A DNA stretch of 64,000 nt, taken from Pacificispira sp965223125. Lineage in GTDB: Bacteria > Pseudomonadota > Alphaproteobacteria > UBA8366 > Aestuariispiraceae. Every line of letters begins with the position of its first letter. Position 1 is the stretch's first letter. This document shows, piece by piece, positions 49,752-58,486 of the stretch. Both the position numbers and the translations under genes were made by a program. The notes beneath the pieces are model-generated. The model saw only the letters and a program-made list of their open reading frames with translations. It had not been told where the DNA came from and ran no database searches. Location: positions 4,008,205-4,072,204 of the forward strand of contig OZ244984.1 of assembly GCA_965223125.1 (NCBI GenBank), given 5' to 3'.

Positions 49752-51767
49752 ATGATGATAAAGATAGGATTGGTACAGATTAACAACTCCTACTCTACGG
49801 GGGCCGGAGGGGGAACGCATTATCTTCCCTATTCAACTGGCCTTCTTCAGGCCTATGCACAAGCAAACCTGAGGGAGCCCGATGCATTCGAATTCCTGCC
49901 AATGCAATTTCGCCGCAAGCCAATACGTGACAGTGTAGCGGACCTTGAAAATGCCGATTTGATTGGATTTAGCTGCTATACTTGGAATGCGGAGTATTCT
50001 CTCGAAACTGCTCGGCGCCTCAAGAAAGCATATCCAGACAAAAGGATTGTATTCGGTGGGCCTCACGTGCCAGACCGTTCAGAAGAGTTCCTGCGGCAAA
50101 ACCCTTTCATCGATGTTGCGGTTCACAAGGAAGGAGAGAAAACTTTCGTTGATCTTCTGGATAATTATGAAAATGAAAACTGGCGCGATATTGCCGGAAC
50201 AACATTTATTGATGATGTAGGCAAATACATTGTGAATATAGACAGACCGCGTTTTCGAAACATTGAAGAAATACCTTCACCTTATCTTACCGGCGTTTTC
50301 GATTCATTAATAGAGGCTAACCCGGACGTTAAATGGGCTATCCTTTGGGAAACGAACCGAGGATGCCCCTTTAGGTGCACCTTCTGTGACTGGGGCTCGA
50401 ATACAGCGGCAAAGGTCACAAAGTTTGAGCTGGATCGCCTGTATCAAGAAGTGGATTGGTTTCAGCAAAACAATGTGGACTACATCTTTTGCTGCGACGC
50501 TAACTTTGGGATGCTGAAGCGGGATGTAGAAATTGCGCAATATATTGCGGACGTGAAGAGCAAATACGGAAACCCGCGCACGGTATTTGTTCAATCCACA
50601 AAGAATGCTACCGAAAGAGCTTACGAAACACAGCGCATTTTGCATGAAGCGGGGCTCGGCAAAGGTGTTGCACTGTCCATGCAAAGCATGGATGCGCACA
50701 CACTCGAAAATATCAAACGGGACAACATTTCTTTGGAAACTTATTGGGAAATGCAGCGGCGTTTCTCGAAGATTGGTGTTGAGACATACACCGACTTGAT
50801 CATCGGACTGCCGGGTGAAACGTATGACTCTTTTGCCGATGGCGTTGATCTATTAATTTCACAAGGCCAGCACAACCGCATTAACATTCAAAATCTTGCC
50901 ATTCTACCAAATGCTGAGATGGGTGTCCCTGAGTACATCAAATCGTTCGGTATGGAACTGGTAAAGTCCAAAATCGGCGTCATCCATGGGTCCAACAAAG
51001 AACTTGATGACGATGTTCTTGAAGAACAAGAGCTTGTAATTGCTACGGACTCAATGGGCCGAGAAGATTGGGTACGTGCCCGTGTCTACGGCTATATCGC
51101 AGGTCTTTTTATGTTTGATAAACTGTGCCAGTTACCGATTATCATTGCGCACAAGCAGACAGGGATTAATTACCGGAACATCTTAGAGGGGATTGCAAAA
51201 GCGGATGAGGACCGCTTTCCAATTGTTCGCGAGATAGTTGATAGTCTGCAGGACACTGCGGAATCGATCCAACAAGGGGGCCCTGTTTTTCAATACTCAA
51301 AAAAATTCCTTGGGATAAACTGGCATCCGAATGAGATCGTATTCATGCGGCTGTTTGATGAAGGTATGACCGATCAGTTCTATGAGGAGTTTGGACGGTT
51401 GCTTCAGAGCATCATCGTCGGCAATGACTGCGATCCGCTAGACGACACGTTGCTCGACGACGCTTTGCTGCTGAACCGGTCTCTGTTCAAATACCCCTTT
51501 GTCGATCAAGACTTGGAATTGGACCTTACATTCAACGTTTGGTCCTTCTACAAAAGCATTCGGCAGGGCGATCTGATCGATGTAGTGCGGGAAAACGAGC
51601 GCGTGTTGATCGATCGAACGTCAGAGCAATGGCATGACTTTGATCAGTGGTGTCGCGAAGTCGTTTGGTACGCTTATACGAAGGGTGCATATTTCTACCC
51701 CTGCACGGTGATCGATCCGTCAGGCAAGGAATCCAAGAACGAAACCGAAGAACGAAGCGCAGCCTAG
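49752..51767 (+). CDS. B12-binding domain radical SAM protein (copy 2)
   Basis: 671-residue paralogue of the protein at 26397. Shared segments in order are IKIGLVQINNSYS, VFGGPHVPDRSEEFLRQNPF, NRGCPFRCTFCDWGSNTAAK (CxxxCxxC), YIFCCDANFG, DLIIGLPGETYDSF and the end FDQWCREVVWYAYTKGAYFY. The N-terminal domain looks like a cobalamin-binding Rossmann part but lacks the DxHxxG motif. I choose the ATG at 49752; a GTG at 49746 and the ATG at 49755 are alternatives. Last gene of the plus-strand operon, 159 bases after the GT41 gene. Conserved Cys pairs outside the cluster (YIFCC) and the conserved C-terminal region indicate the two copies are a specific family, not two unrelated radical enzymes. Confidence 0.9.
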   Translation: MMIKIGLVQINNSYSTGAGGGTHYLPYSTGLLQAYAQANLREPDAFEFLPMQFRRKPIRDSVADLENADLIGFSCYTWNAEYSLETARRLKKAYPDKRIVFGGPHVPDRSEEFLRQNPFIDVAVHKEGEKTFVDLLDNYENENWRDIAGTTFIDDVGKYIVNIDRPRFRNIEEIPSPYLTGVFDSLIEANPDVKWAILWETNRGCPFRCTFCDWGSNTAAKVTKFELDRLYQEVDWFQQNNVDYIFCCDANFGMLKRDVEIAQYIADVKSKYGNPRTVFVQSTKNATERAYETQRILHEAGLGKGVALSMQSMDAHTLENIKRDNISLETYWEMQRRFSKIGVETYTDLIIGLPGETYDSFADGVDLLISQGQHNRINIQNLAILPNAEMGVPEYIKSFGMELVKSKIGVIHGSNKELDDDVLEEQELVIATDSMGREDWVRARVYGYIAGLFMFDKLCQLPIIIAHKQTGINYRNILEGIAKADEDRFPIVREIVDSLQDTAESIQQGGPVFQYSKKFLGINWHPNEIVFMRLFDEGMTDQFYEEFGRLLQSIIVGNDCDPLDDTLLDDALLLNRSLFKYPFVDQDLELDLTFNVWSFYKSIRQGDLIDVVRENERVLIDRTSEQWHDFDQWCREVVWYAYTKGAYFYPCTVIDPSGKESKNETEERSAA

Positions 51768-51946
51768 CATCAAAACGCGCGCTCCGAAGTCTTGGCTAAA
51801 GTAAAGCCGAGCGGATGCGGGGGCATGAACGCCGTTTTTTGGGGGGGCCTGCCGGCGAAACAAGGGCTGGAGACCGCTTGATAAGGTGTCTCAAAAGAGT
51901 TCCGGCAAAAGCCCCCACACCGGACCGCCTGCGATCAGAGAGATAC

Positions 51947-51972
51947 GTGTTAAGACTTGGGGTCTAACACGT
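51947..51972. terminator. Hairpin in the 238-base convergent gap 51768-52005
   Basis: CGTGTTAAGAC and GTCTAACACG form a stem with one bulge and a loop of about five bases. It lies between the plus-strand radical SAM gene and the minus-strand O-methyltransferase, where a bidirectional terminator would be expected. There is no T-run, so confidence is low. I see nothing else of note in the gap. Confidence 0.4.
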
Positions 51973-52005
51973 CGCCCATACCATTCATCCTGTCATCTTA
52001 AGAAA

Positions 52006-53277
52006 TCATCGCCACTTCATGATGCGAAGAATGCGTCGTACGATTCTCTTTCCCAACATCACAATACCAGAGGATCGCGCCACCGTCGCATCCCGGACGG
52101 TCGGATACACAATTTGGCCGTCCATTGTTACATCCGCATTCGCCCCATCGGCCAGCCGGATTCTTAGTTTGGCGTTGCGCGGGAAAGAAGGGGATTGGTC
52201 TTTTTGTGTTGCGTAGAATTCATAGGGCAATGTCACCGGCCAACCATGAGCGCCAGAACGCGCCTTCTTCCATAACGTACTGGTAAAGAAGTCAAAAGAC
52301 GGATGAATGGCAAAGCTCTCGGAAATCTTGGCCGCAATATTTTGGGTTCTGTTGACGGTATCTTCCTTAAAAAGGACAAAGGTTCCGTGGTAGTAAAACC
52401 CGCCGCGGACATGCCGTTTCATGAAATCCAGATATTCATCAATCTGCGTTTCGGCCATTTCTTGAAGCGACAGCGAGTTGAAAGCCAAATCAATACCATC
52501 GATACCTTCAAGCACATCCAACCTGTAGTTCGGGACCAAGATCAGATCATGGATCTTGGTATCAGGCCGGGCGTCAGGGTTTGCAGGATCGAAAATGAAA
52601 ACATTCAGATCCGGCAAATTCACTGCCATATAACATGCTGTGAAAATCAGCATCAGCGGCAAGTCAACGATGATACAACTCATCCGCCCACGATTTCGCT
52701 TTGCCAATTGGTAGGCCAAGCTACCGTAGCCAGCACCGATCTCGAAAAACACAAAACGGTCGTCTTCGGTTCGCTTCTCTATTTCCGCCAATATGCCAAG
52801 ACTGTGAAGATTCCGGAAATAGGACTGATACCGCACAAGGTCCGGCGTGATACGCCTTCCGCTTATGTCAAAGCCCAGTTGGATAGGGACCCCCGCCATC
52901 GGCTGCTTGCCGTCCTGGAACAGAGGGCTGCTGAAGGGCGGTAAGTCTGGCTCTTCAAGGATAGCGCTTTCAGGCAGCCCCTCGATCAGGGCTGCGTAAC
53001 CATAGCGATTGATAGAATCCTGCTCAGGCGTACCGCCAGAGAACACCAGTGAATTCAGTGGTTCGCCGTTAAAGATCTCCGTATGCAGGCGAATATAGCG
53101 AAGCGCGTCCGGCTCAAGGTCCAAGACATAGTACAGAAAGCGGCTTACCGCCGCCCAGGCGCCCAACTCATGGGGATTGTTATGCTGGGCATCGCTTACG
53201 GTGTGACGCACCGCATCGCGTATTTCGCGCAGTTTCTCGTTCAGCTCTTGATCGCTCTCAGAACCCGAATTGACCAT
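52006..53277 (-). CDS. Putative sugar O-methyltransferase, tandem copy 1
   Basis: 423-residue protein recognised as the putative sugar O-methyltransferase type. A SAM-binding-like strand is FVFFEIGAGYGSLAYQLAKR, with CIIVDLPLMLIFTACYMAVN and ILVPNYRLDVLEGIDGIDLA next, and FNSLSLQEMAETQIDEYLDF. The gene 69 bases upstream encodes a protein alike over its whole length. The last 60 residues contain a basic cluster (GKRIVRRILRIMKWR) that could associate with the membrane. Substrate likely a sugar hydroxyl of the glycan; not assignable from sequence. Confidence 0.8.
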   Translation of the reverse strand: MVNSGSESDQELNEKLREIRDAVRHTVSDAQHNNPHELGAWAAVSRFLYYVLDLEPDALRYIRLHTEIFNGEPLNSLVFSGGTPEQDSINRYGYAALIEGLPESAILEEPDLPPFSSPLFQDGKQPMAGVPIQLGFDISGRRITPDLVRYQSYFRNLHSLGILAEIEKRTEDDRFVFFEIGAGYGSLAYQLAKRNRGRMSCIIVDLPLMLIFTACYMAVNLPDLNVFIFDPANPDARPDTKIHDLILVPNYRLDVLEGIDGIDLAFNSLSLQEMAETQIDEYLDFMKRHVRGGFYYHGTFVLFKEDTVNRTQNIAAKISESFAIHPSFDFFTSTLWKKARSGAHGWPVTLPYEFYATQKDQSPSFPRNAKLRIRLADGANADVTMDGQIVYPTVRDATVARSSGIVMLGKRIVRRILRIMKWR

Positions 53278-53346
53278 ACTCTTTTTCCCTTCGCTCCTCG
53301 CCTGAACGTGTCTTTGGACCTAAACCGCCCGCAGAAGACTGAACCT

Positions 53347-54636
53347 TCAGATGCGGCTTAAAATCCGACCCAGTTTCCTTAACCCCCGCCGCAACAACCC
53401 AATCGACGGCGTGTTCGCCATTTGATGCGCCGTTTGCGCGCCGGACTGAATAATCTCACCGGTCAAGGTGACATCACCCCACGTTCCATCCGTTAATCCC
53501 ACCCGAAGATGCGCCGCCACCGGCACCAACGCCTCTTTCGATTTTGACAGCGCATAAAACTCGTAAGGGAGTGTTACAGGCCAACCGTGCGCACCTTGCT
53601 TTGCTTTTTCGTATGCAACACCTTTAAAGAACTCCAAAGATGGTTTGATGTCGAACCGATCAGCAATTTTAGAAACAATGGATTGCGTGCTCGTTTCTGT
53701 CCCCTCCCCGTACAGTACAGAGGTGCCGTGATAATAGAACCCTCCTCGGACCTTACCCGCTAGAAAATCCAGATAATCATCTATCTGCATCTCATCCATC
53801 TCTTGCATCGACAGCGAATTGAACGCCAAATCAATGCCGTCAATGTCCTTCAGCAAATCTAAGCGGTAGTTCGGAATAAGGATCACATCATGGACGTTTG
53901 GATCCGGCCGTTCATTCGGACGGTCTGGATCAAATATGTACAAATTCAGATCGGGAATATTTACCGCCAGGTAACACGCGGTAAAAATAAGCATTAGCGG
54001 AAGATCAACGATGATCGTGCTGAGCCTGCCACGATTCCGGCTTAGAAGTTGATAAGGAAGACATCCGTATCCCGCCCCAATTTCCAGATACACGAACCTG
54101 TCATTCTCTGTGCGCTGTTCAATTTCTTCAATTATTCCAAGATTATAAAGGTTACGGAAGTACATTTGATAGCGAACAATATCCGGCGTAAGCCGCCGGT
54201 TTTGAATCTTGAAGCCAATGTGCCCGAGGCGCGCTGCGTGGGCGTTGGGGCCTGGTTCGTACAACTCATGTTGAAAGGCTGGAAAATCGGGTTCTTCGAG
54301 GATCAGATGTTCTGGAAGATCCTGTATTATGTGATGGTATCCGTACCGGCTTGCCATCATGGCCTCATCCGCCGAGCCAGAAAACAAAAGGCTTGTTACC
54401 GGTTCACCATTAAAAATCTCTGTGTGGAGACGAATGTTCCGCAGAGAGTCCGACCCCAAATCAAGCACGTAATATAAATACCTACCAACATATTCCCAGG
54501 TATCGAGGGGATAAGGATTATTTTTCTGAGAATCCAAAACTATACGGCGCACCGAATCCCGAATACTAATGAGTTTTTCATTGGTTTTATATTTATTTTC
54601 TTCGTTAATATTATTCAATTTCTTATCCACTTTCAA
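53347..54636 (-). CDS. Putative sugar O-methyltransferase, tandem copy 2
   Basis: 429-residue paralogue of the protein at 52006. Matching pieces are FVYLEIGAGYGCLPYQLLSR, TIIVDLPLMLIFTACYLAVN, ILIPNYRLDLLKDIDGIDLA and FNSLSMQEMDEMQIDDYLDF. The start is unclear: TTG at 54636 or GTG at 54630, neither with a good ribosome site; the first 20 residues (KKLNNINEENKYKTNE) are Asn/Lys-rich and unlike the paralogue. The palindrome TGTGATCACA lies 9-19 bases upstream. It starts the tandem pair; the O-methyltransferase at 52006 follows after 69 bases. Confidence 0.8.
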   Translation of the reverse strand: MKVDKKLNNINEENKYKTNEKLISIRDSVRRIVLDSQKNNPYPLDTWEYVGRYLYYVLDLGSDSLRNIRLHTEIFNGEPVTSLLFSGSADEAMMASRYGYHHIIQDLPEHLILEEPDFPAFQHELYEPGPNAHAARLGHIGFKIQNRRLTPDIVRYQMYFRNLYNLGIIEEIEQRTENDRFVYLEIGAGYGCLPYQLLSRNRGRLSTIIVDLPLMLIFTACYLAVNIPDLNLYIFDPDRPNERPDPNVHDVILIPNYRLDLLKDIDGIDLAFNSLSMQEMDEMQIDDYLDFLAGKVRGGFYYHGTSVLYGEGTETSTQSIVSKIADRFDIKPSLEFFKGVAYEKAKQGAHGWPVTLPYEFYALSKSKEALVPVAAHLRVGLTDGTWGDVTLTGEIIQSGAQTAHQMANTPSIGLLRRGLRKLGRILSRI

Positions 54637-54643
54637 AAAATTT

Positions 54644-54655
54644 CATGTGATCACA
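54644..54655. promoter_or_regulatory. CATGTGATCACA element upstream of the tandem methyltransferases
   Basis: Contains the perfect 10-base palindrome TGTGATCACA (54646-54655), just in front of the probable start at 54636. The same 12 bases occur at 10484-10495 before dctP. A regulator site is possible; chance is also possible. Confidence 0.3.
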
Positions 54656-54854
54656 GTTCAAAAAGATAATGGGTACGTGGTAACCGGTACTGCACGATCT
54701 GCGAAAACAGAAGTGTCGCCTAGTTTATCCTACCCTGTCCGCTGGACGCCTCCTTGCGAAGGGCCCCACCCCACCAGATACGCACCCCTTGTGCGAAATC
54801 GATTTCTGTTACCCTTACATGAAACCCAAGCAATTTTTAGAAACGCAGAGAACC

Positions 54855-55931
54855 TTAGGGAATATAGTCTACAAAAGACTTTTCTTGGTTTAGAGAAAAG
54901 CCCCCTTCGCTATACCGGACCGTCGTGTAAAACTGATTTATGAACGGAACACGGTAAGAAATTGGCCCGTCCGGCAAATCCGACATATCGAACTGGGCGA
55001 GCCTACGATATAGCTGTGCGATATCGTGCGGTGAGCGGTTCAACAAATCGTCCGTCATAGTAATCTTGTCAGCACCATCGGCCCCCTGCGCCCGGGCAAT
55101 CACGCCGAGGTCTGCATGAACAGGACTGTTCAATTTCGGGTACCATTTATGAACTGGCGTCAGGCCAGTCTCGTCCAAAAGCTTCGCGATATGAGCTTCG
55201 GCAAAATTGCTCTTGTGAGCCATGAAAAGCGCATCAGACCAGTCAATGATGTTCCAAACCAACGGAACCTCAAGATAGAGGACACCGTGCTGAGGACGAA
55301 GCCAATTTGAAACCTTCGCGAACAAACTGCGCGGCGCGTCCACATGTTCCAGATTGTGGCTCCATAAGATCAGGTCATATGTATCTGTCGGCTCAAAATT
55401 CTCCAGAACGGTATGATGGGCAACCAGACCCAGTTTCTCGCGCGCATAGTGAACGCGGTCATCCTCTGGCTCCAAGATTTCCACCTGGAATCCTGCCTCT
55501 TTGAACAAGGAGGCACCGGTTCCGTAACTGCCGCCAATATCCAGCACGCGCGCCCCTTCAGGTACCATTTCACGTACCATGTCCAGATAGACCGAATACC
55601 GCATTTTCCGGTCTTCTTCCAAAGCCGGGTTAAACACCTCCCCCGACTGGGTCGCAATTTGGGCCCAACGTGCTTGGAACCATGCGTATCCAGGAAATTT
55701 GCTGCGATAAGTGAATAAGCACTGCCGACAGATCGATGTTTCAAAGAAAACCGGACCGTCGGCCAAATGAACCGATGCGGCGGTGTCGGTTTCAGCAGAT
55801 CCGCACAACGGACACGCGTCTTCATGAACAACGTCAGACGCTTCTAATGGAAAATGGAATACGCGGGGATCGCGCTTCTTCAGCGCCTCCAACGACTGAC
55901 CCATAAAAGTCGATATTGAGCTTTTTTCCAT
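54855..55931 (-). CDS. C-methyltransferase-like class I SAM methyltransferase with Cys cluster
   Basis: 358-residue protein. Near the start it has DACPLCGSAETD and ETSICRQCLFTYRSKFPG (CxxC...CxxC, likely zinc), a pattern seen in C-methyltransferases of deoxysugar pathways. The SAM-binding core follows: ARVLDIGGSYGTGASLFKEA, VEILEPEDDRVHYAREKLG and LILWSHNLEHVDAPRSLFAK. ATG at 55931 is preferred; the longer frame overlaps the neighbour gene. It is downstream of the oxygenase-like gene at 55975 by 43 bases. The Cys cluster plus methyltransferase core suggests methylation of carbon on a keto-sugar, but O-methylation cannot be excluded. Confidence 0.8.
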   Translation of the reverse strand: MEKSSISTFMGQSLEALKKRDPRVFHFPLEASDVVHEDACPLCGSAETDTAASVHLADGPVFFETSICRQCLFTYRSKFPGYAWFQARWAQIATQSGEVFNPALEEDRKMRYSVYLDMVREMVPEGARVLDIGGSYGTGASLFKEAGFQVEILEPEDDRVHYAREKLGLVAHHTVLENFEPTDTYDLILWSHNLEHVDAPRSLFAKVSNWLRPQHGVLYLEVPLVWNIIDWSDALFMAHKSNFAEAHIAKLLDETGLTPVHKWYPKLNSPVHADLGVIARAQGADGADKITMTDDLLNRSPHDIAQLYRRLAQFDMSDLPDGPISYRVPFINQFYTTVRYSEGGFSLNQEKSFVDYIP

Positions 55932-55974
55932 GCAGCACCCGTTTGAAAGCTGGTTTCTTGATCGTGGCCCGACG

Positions 55975-56829
55975 TTAGATATGATCGATGCTCTTTTCCG
56001 AATAGTAATCCCCAGGCAGGAAAGACGCCTTTCTGCGTCCCGTTCCCACAAACGTCGCTGTTCTTGATTCGATTGACTCCACGGGAATTATCCTGAAATC
56101 GAAGCTAACACGGCTGTTCGGGGTATCGTTCTTCTGATGCAGGTGCATGATGCGTGAATCAAACATCAGCCCGCGACCATTTGCGCTGTCATACGATTTG
56201 GTAATGGAGCGGCAACGATCAAACACGTCGTCATCGGTGTCCAATGCACGGTGGAACGCTTCGAAATTGTAGTCAAAGGAACGCCAGACTGAGAGGCTGT
56301 CTTCCAAATCCGCATAAACCAGGGAGTTATTGCCGTAGCAAATGGTCAGCGGGATCCAAAAGTTGATTTCGTCCGGTGGATGGCCAATCGCGATATCGCA
56401 ATGATAATTCGGGCGCCAATTGTACCCAGGGCTGCCGGGAATCGAACAACGGAATGTTGGCTGAGCCTGAAAATAAAAATTGAAATCCACCAAGTTCGCG
56501 CGAACAACCGTTCGTAAGAAATCGACATAGCGATCATAGAACTTGCCATCGATTTCGTACAAAGAGGACGAGACTTTGGACTGCCCGCTTGCATCCACAG
56601 TCAAATCCTCAATCGAATTACAGTCTGTCAGAGCCTCCAAATTGCTGTTGGGATCTAAGTAACCAAGCTCACGGAAGTGCCGCTCAACCAATTCTCGAAA
56701 CCCGAAAAGGGTTGAATCATAAGAGAAATCGACCTTTGCATCCCCATATCGTGACTTGACGAGACCATCTGCGCCCATAGCTTTATGCACGACGGATTTA
56801 TGAGGTTCTTCTTGATACGATAGATACAT
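55975..56829 (-). CDS. Putative Fe(II)/2-oxoglutarate oxygenase-like protein, paralogue C
   Basis: 284-residue protein of the same type as the pair at 41940 and 42849. The metal-binding HxD is in RPNYHCDIAIGHPPDEINFW, the distal His in DSRIMHLHQKNDTPNSRVSF and the Arg of SRVSFDFRIIPVESI occupies the 2-oxoglutarate-binding place. ATG at 56829 has GGAAGAAA at good spacing. First of a short minus-strand unit with the Cys-cluster methyltransferase, so it probably modifies the same sugar. Sequence is more diverged than A and B are from each other. Family name unknown to me. Confidence 0.68.
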   Translation of the reverse strand: MYLSYQEEPHKSVVHKAMGADGLVKSRYGDAKVDFSYDSTLFGFRELVERHFRELGYLDPNSNLEALTDCNSIEDLTVDASGQSKVSSSLYEIDGKFYDRYVDFLRTVVRANLVDFNFYFQAQPTFRCSIPGSPGYNWRPNYHCDIAIGHPPDEINFWIPLTICYGNNSLVYADLEDSLSVWRSFDYNFEAFHRALDTDDDVFDRCRSITKSYDSANGRGLMFDSRIMHLHQKNDTPNSRVSFDFRIIPVESIESRTATFVGTGRRKASFLPGDYYSEKSIDHI

Positions 56830-56930
56830 CACATTTCTTCCAGAATTATGGCGTTCTGTATAAAGCCGAACTGCCTAAAACTGTCAATTCCGCTCGCAAT
56901 CGTTTTGCCTTGTCGTAGCGAAAAAAATCG

Positions 56931-56958
56931 TTGAAAAACAGAGTGTAATTTCTAATAA
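56931..56958 (+). promoter_or_regulatory. Sigma70-type promoter for the glycosyltransferase at 56993
   Basis: TTGAAA (56931-56936) and TAATAA (56953-56958), 16-base spacer; predicted start near 56965 with a short leader of about 28 bases. It is in the divergent gap facing the oxygenase gene. Confidence 0.6.
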
Positions 56959-56992
56959 AAGCGCATCTGAAAAAATCAAATGGTATAGGCAT

Positions 56993-58471
56993 ATGTCCCC
57001 CCTTCTTTCGATCATTGTTCCGTCGAGACGGCCGTCTCAGCTTGAAGGCATGCTGGACAACCTTGAAGAGGTAACGTCCGATTTCAGCCGCCTTGAACTG
57101 GTTGTGAAGGTGGATGACGATGTGGAGGATGCCTCTGAGATCCTTGAGAGGGAAAAGAAACGCCGGCCTTTCAAGATCCGCTACGTTTGCACACCGCGCC
57201 ACGGGGGCGTTTTCACCCTTTGGGCGGGCCAGCACGAGGCATTTCAGGCGTCCAATCCAGATACCTATTTCTATGTCTTCGCCAGCGATGAATTGCGCAT
57301 ACTAACCCCAGGCTGGGACGATCTCCTCATGAAATACGTGGGCTGGTTTGAAGACGACGTATTTCGACTTCGCCTATCGGATTGCAAGTACCGAAACTAC
57401 CATCGAATGTTCGATTGCACATTCATGCCGGACAGTTTTGCGCTGATCACACGCAGGTGGCTGGAATTGGCTGAAGGAACTGGTCATTGCTGGGGAACAG
57501 ATGCGTTTCACCAATGCGTCGCATATCACCTGTCCAATGGCGCTGGGGATCGTTTTAACATCTGGCATACAGACGGCTATTGGCGCGATGTTCAAGTGCA
57601 TGATATCGCACTGGGCGGCATGGAGTTCGGCAAAGACATCAGCGCCCGCGAGTTCCTGGCCAGAAACCTGCGCATTATGCAGGAATGGCTGCGACTGACA
57701 TCCTACCCTTCTCAAGAGCGTTTTTCCTATCTTGCAAGACGCATTCAAATTTACTGCGACCTACATTCAGCCAACTATACCCGCAAATACGTTATCGAAC
57801 AAAGAAAGGTAGAAAAGCTGGTTGTTGCCAGAGCAGTCGACGACGGAGAGATACTGAAAATTTTGGATTACAGGGTCCCGGCACTCACCGTACTGATTGA
57901 AAACTTTATGATCCGCATAAAGCTTCTCAAGAATATGTTGAAGGGATTTATATACTATACTTTAGCGTCCGTCATTTTCCCGCGCGACCTATTTTCAGGC
58001 AGTTTCGAGAACCTTCCCAAAGTGATTTGGAACTATCCCTATCGTAAAGAGGTTCATAAGCTTTTTCGCGCGATGACGCTTAGACCAAGTGCAGAAGAGA
58101 TACAAATTGCCGAAGAGGTAGCAGGCGGGCTGGTTACCACAAAATCTTTTCGCTTCAGGATCCGAAGAACGCTCGGTTCAATCATCCGAATCTCCAGGAC
58201 AATTATCACAGCACCCTTTCTAACAATCTTCTGGATTTTCTACGTTGCAGCACCAGGCCTTGAGCACCGATGGTCTCTAACTCGCATGATAAAAGACGCC
58301 CTGTTTCGTCGGATCGGCTACCCTGTCGCGGACCGAAAGGAGTTATTTGCTGCCTACAATAGGATGACCGACACCGAAGCCACGCTTCGTGGAATGCAAT
58401 TTACCACAAACCCAAATGGGGCCAGAAAGAAAAGAGAAAGCAACCAAGAAGACAAACAAGTGATCGCCTAA
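56993..58471 (+). CDS. Glycosyltransferase (GT2-like GT-A domain plus long C-terminal region)
   Basis: 492-residue protein. The first 260 residues form a GT-A domain: LLSIIVPSRRPSQLEGMLDN, a metal-binding VKVDDDVEDASEI and FASDELRILTPGWDDLLMKY. A later HCWGTDAFHQCVAYHL may line the acceptor site. Residues about 300-430 include hydrophobic patches (IIRISRTIITAPFLTIFWIF, read in part) that could anchor it at the membrane. It has its own promoter and stands alone on the plus strand, convergent with the kinase gene at 58487 (15-base gap). Donor and acceptor not predictable. Confidence 0.78.
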   Translation: MSPLLSIIVPSRRPSQLEGMLDNLEEVTSDFSRLELVVKVDDDVEDASEILEREKKRRPFKIRYVCTPRHGGVFTLWAGQHEAFQASNPDTYFYVFASDELRILTPGWDDLLMKYVGWFEDDVFRLRLSDCKYRNYHRMFDCTFMPDSFALITRRWLELAEGTGHCWGTDAFHQCVAYHLSNGAGDRFNIWHTDGYWRDVQVHDIALGGMEFGKDISAREFLARNLRIMQEWLRLTSYPSQERFSYLARRIQIYCDLHSANYTRKYVIEQRKVEKLVVARAVDDGEILKILDYRVPALTVLIENFMIRIKLLKNMLKGFIYYTLASVIFPRDLFSGSFENLPKVIWNYPYRKEVHKLFRAMTLRPSAEEIQIAEEVAGGLVTTKSFRFRIRRTLGSIIRISRTIITAPFLTIFWIFYVAAPGLEHRWSLTRMIKDALFRRIGYPVADRKELFAAYNRMTDTEATLRGMQFTTNPNGARKKRESNQEDKQVIA

Positions 58472-58486
58472 AAAGGCGGAGTATGT

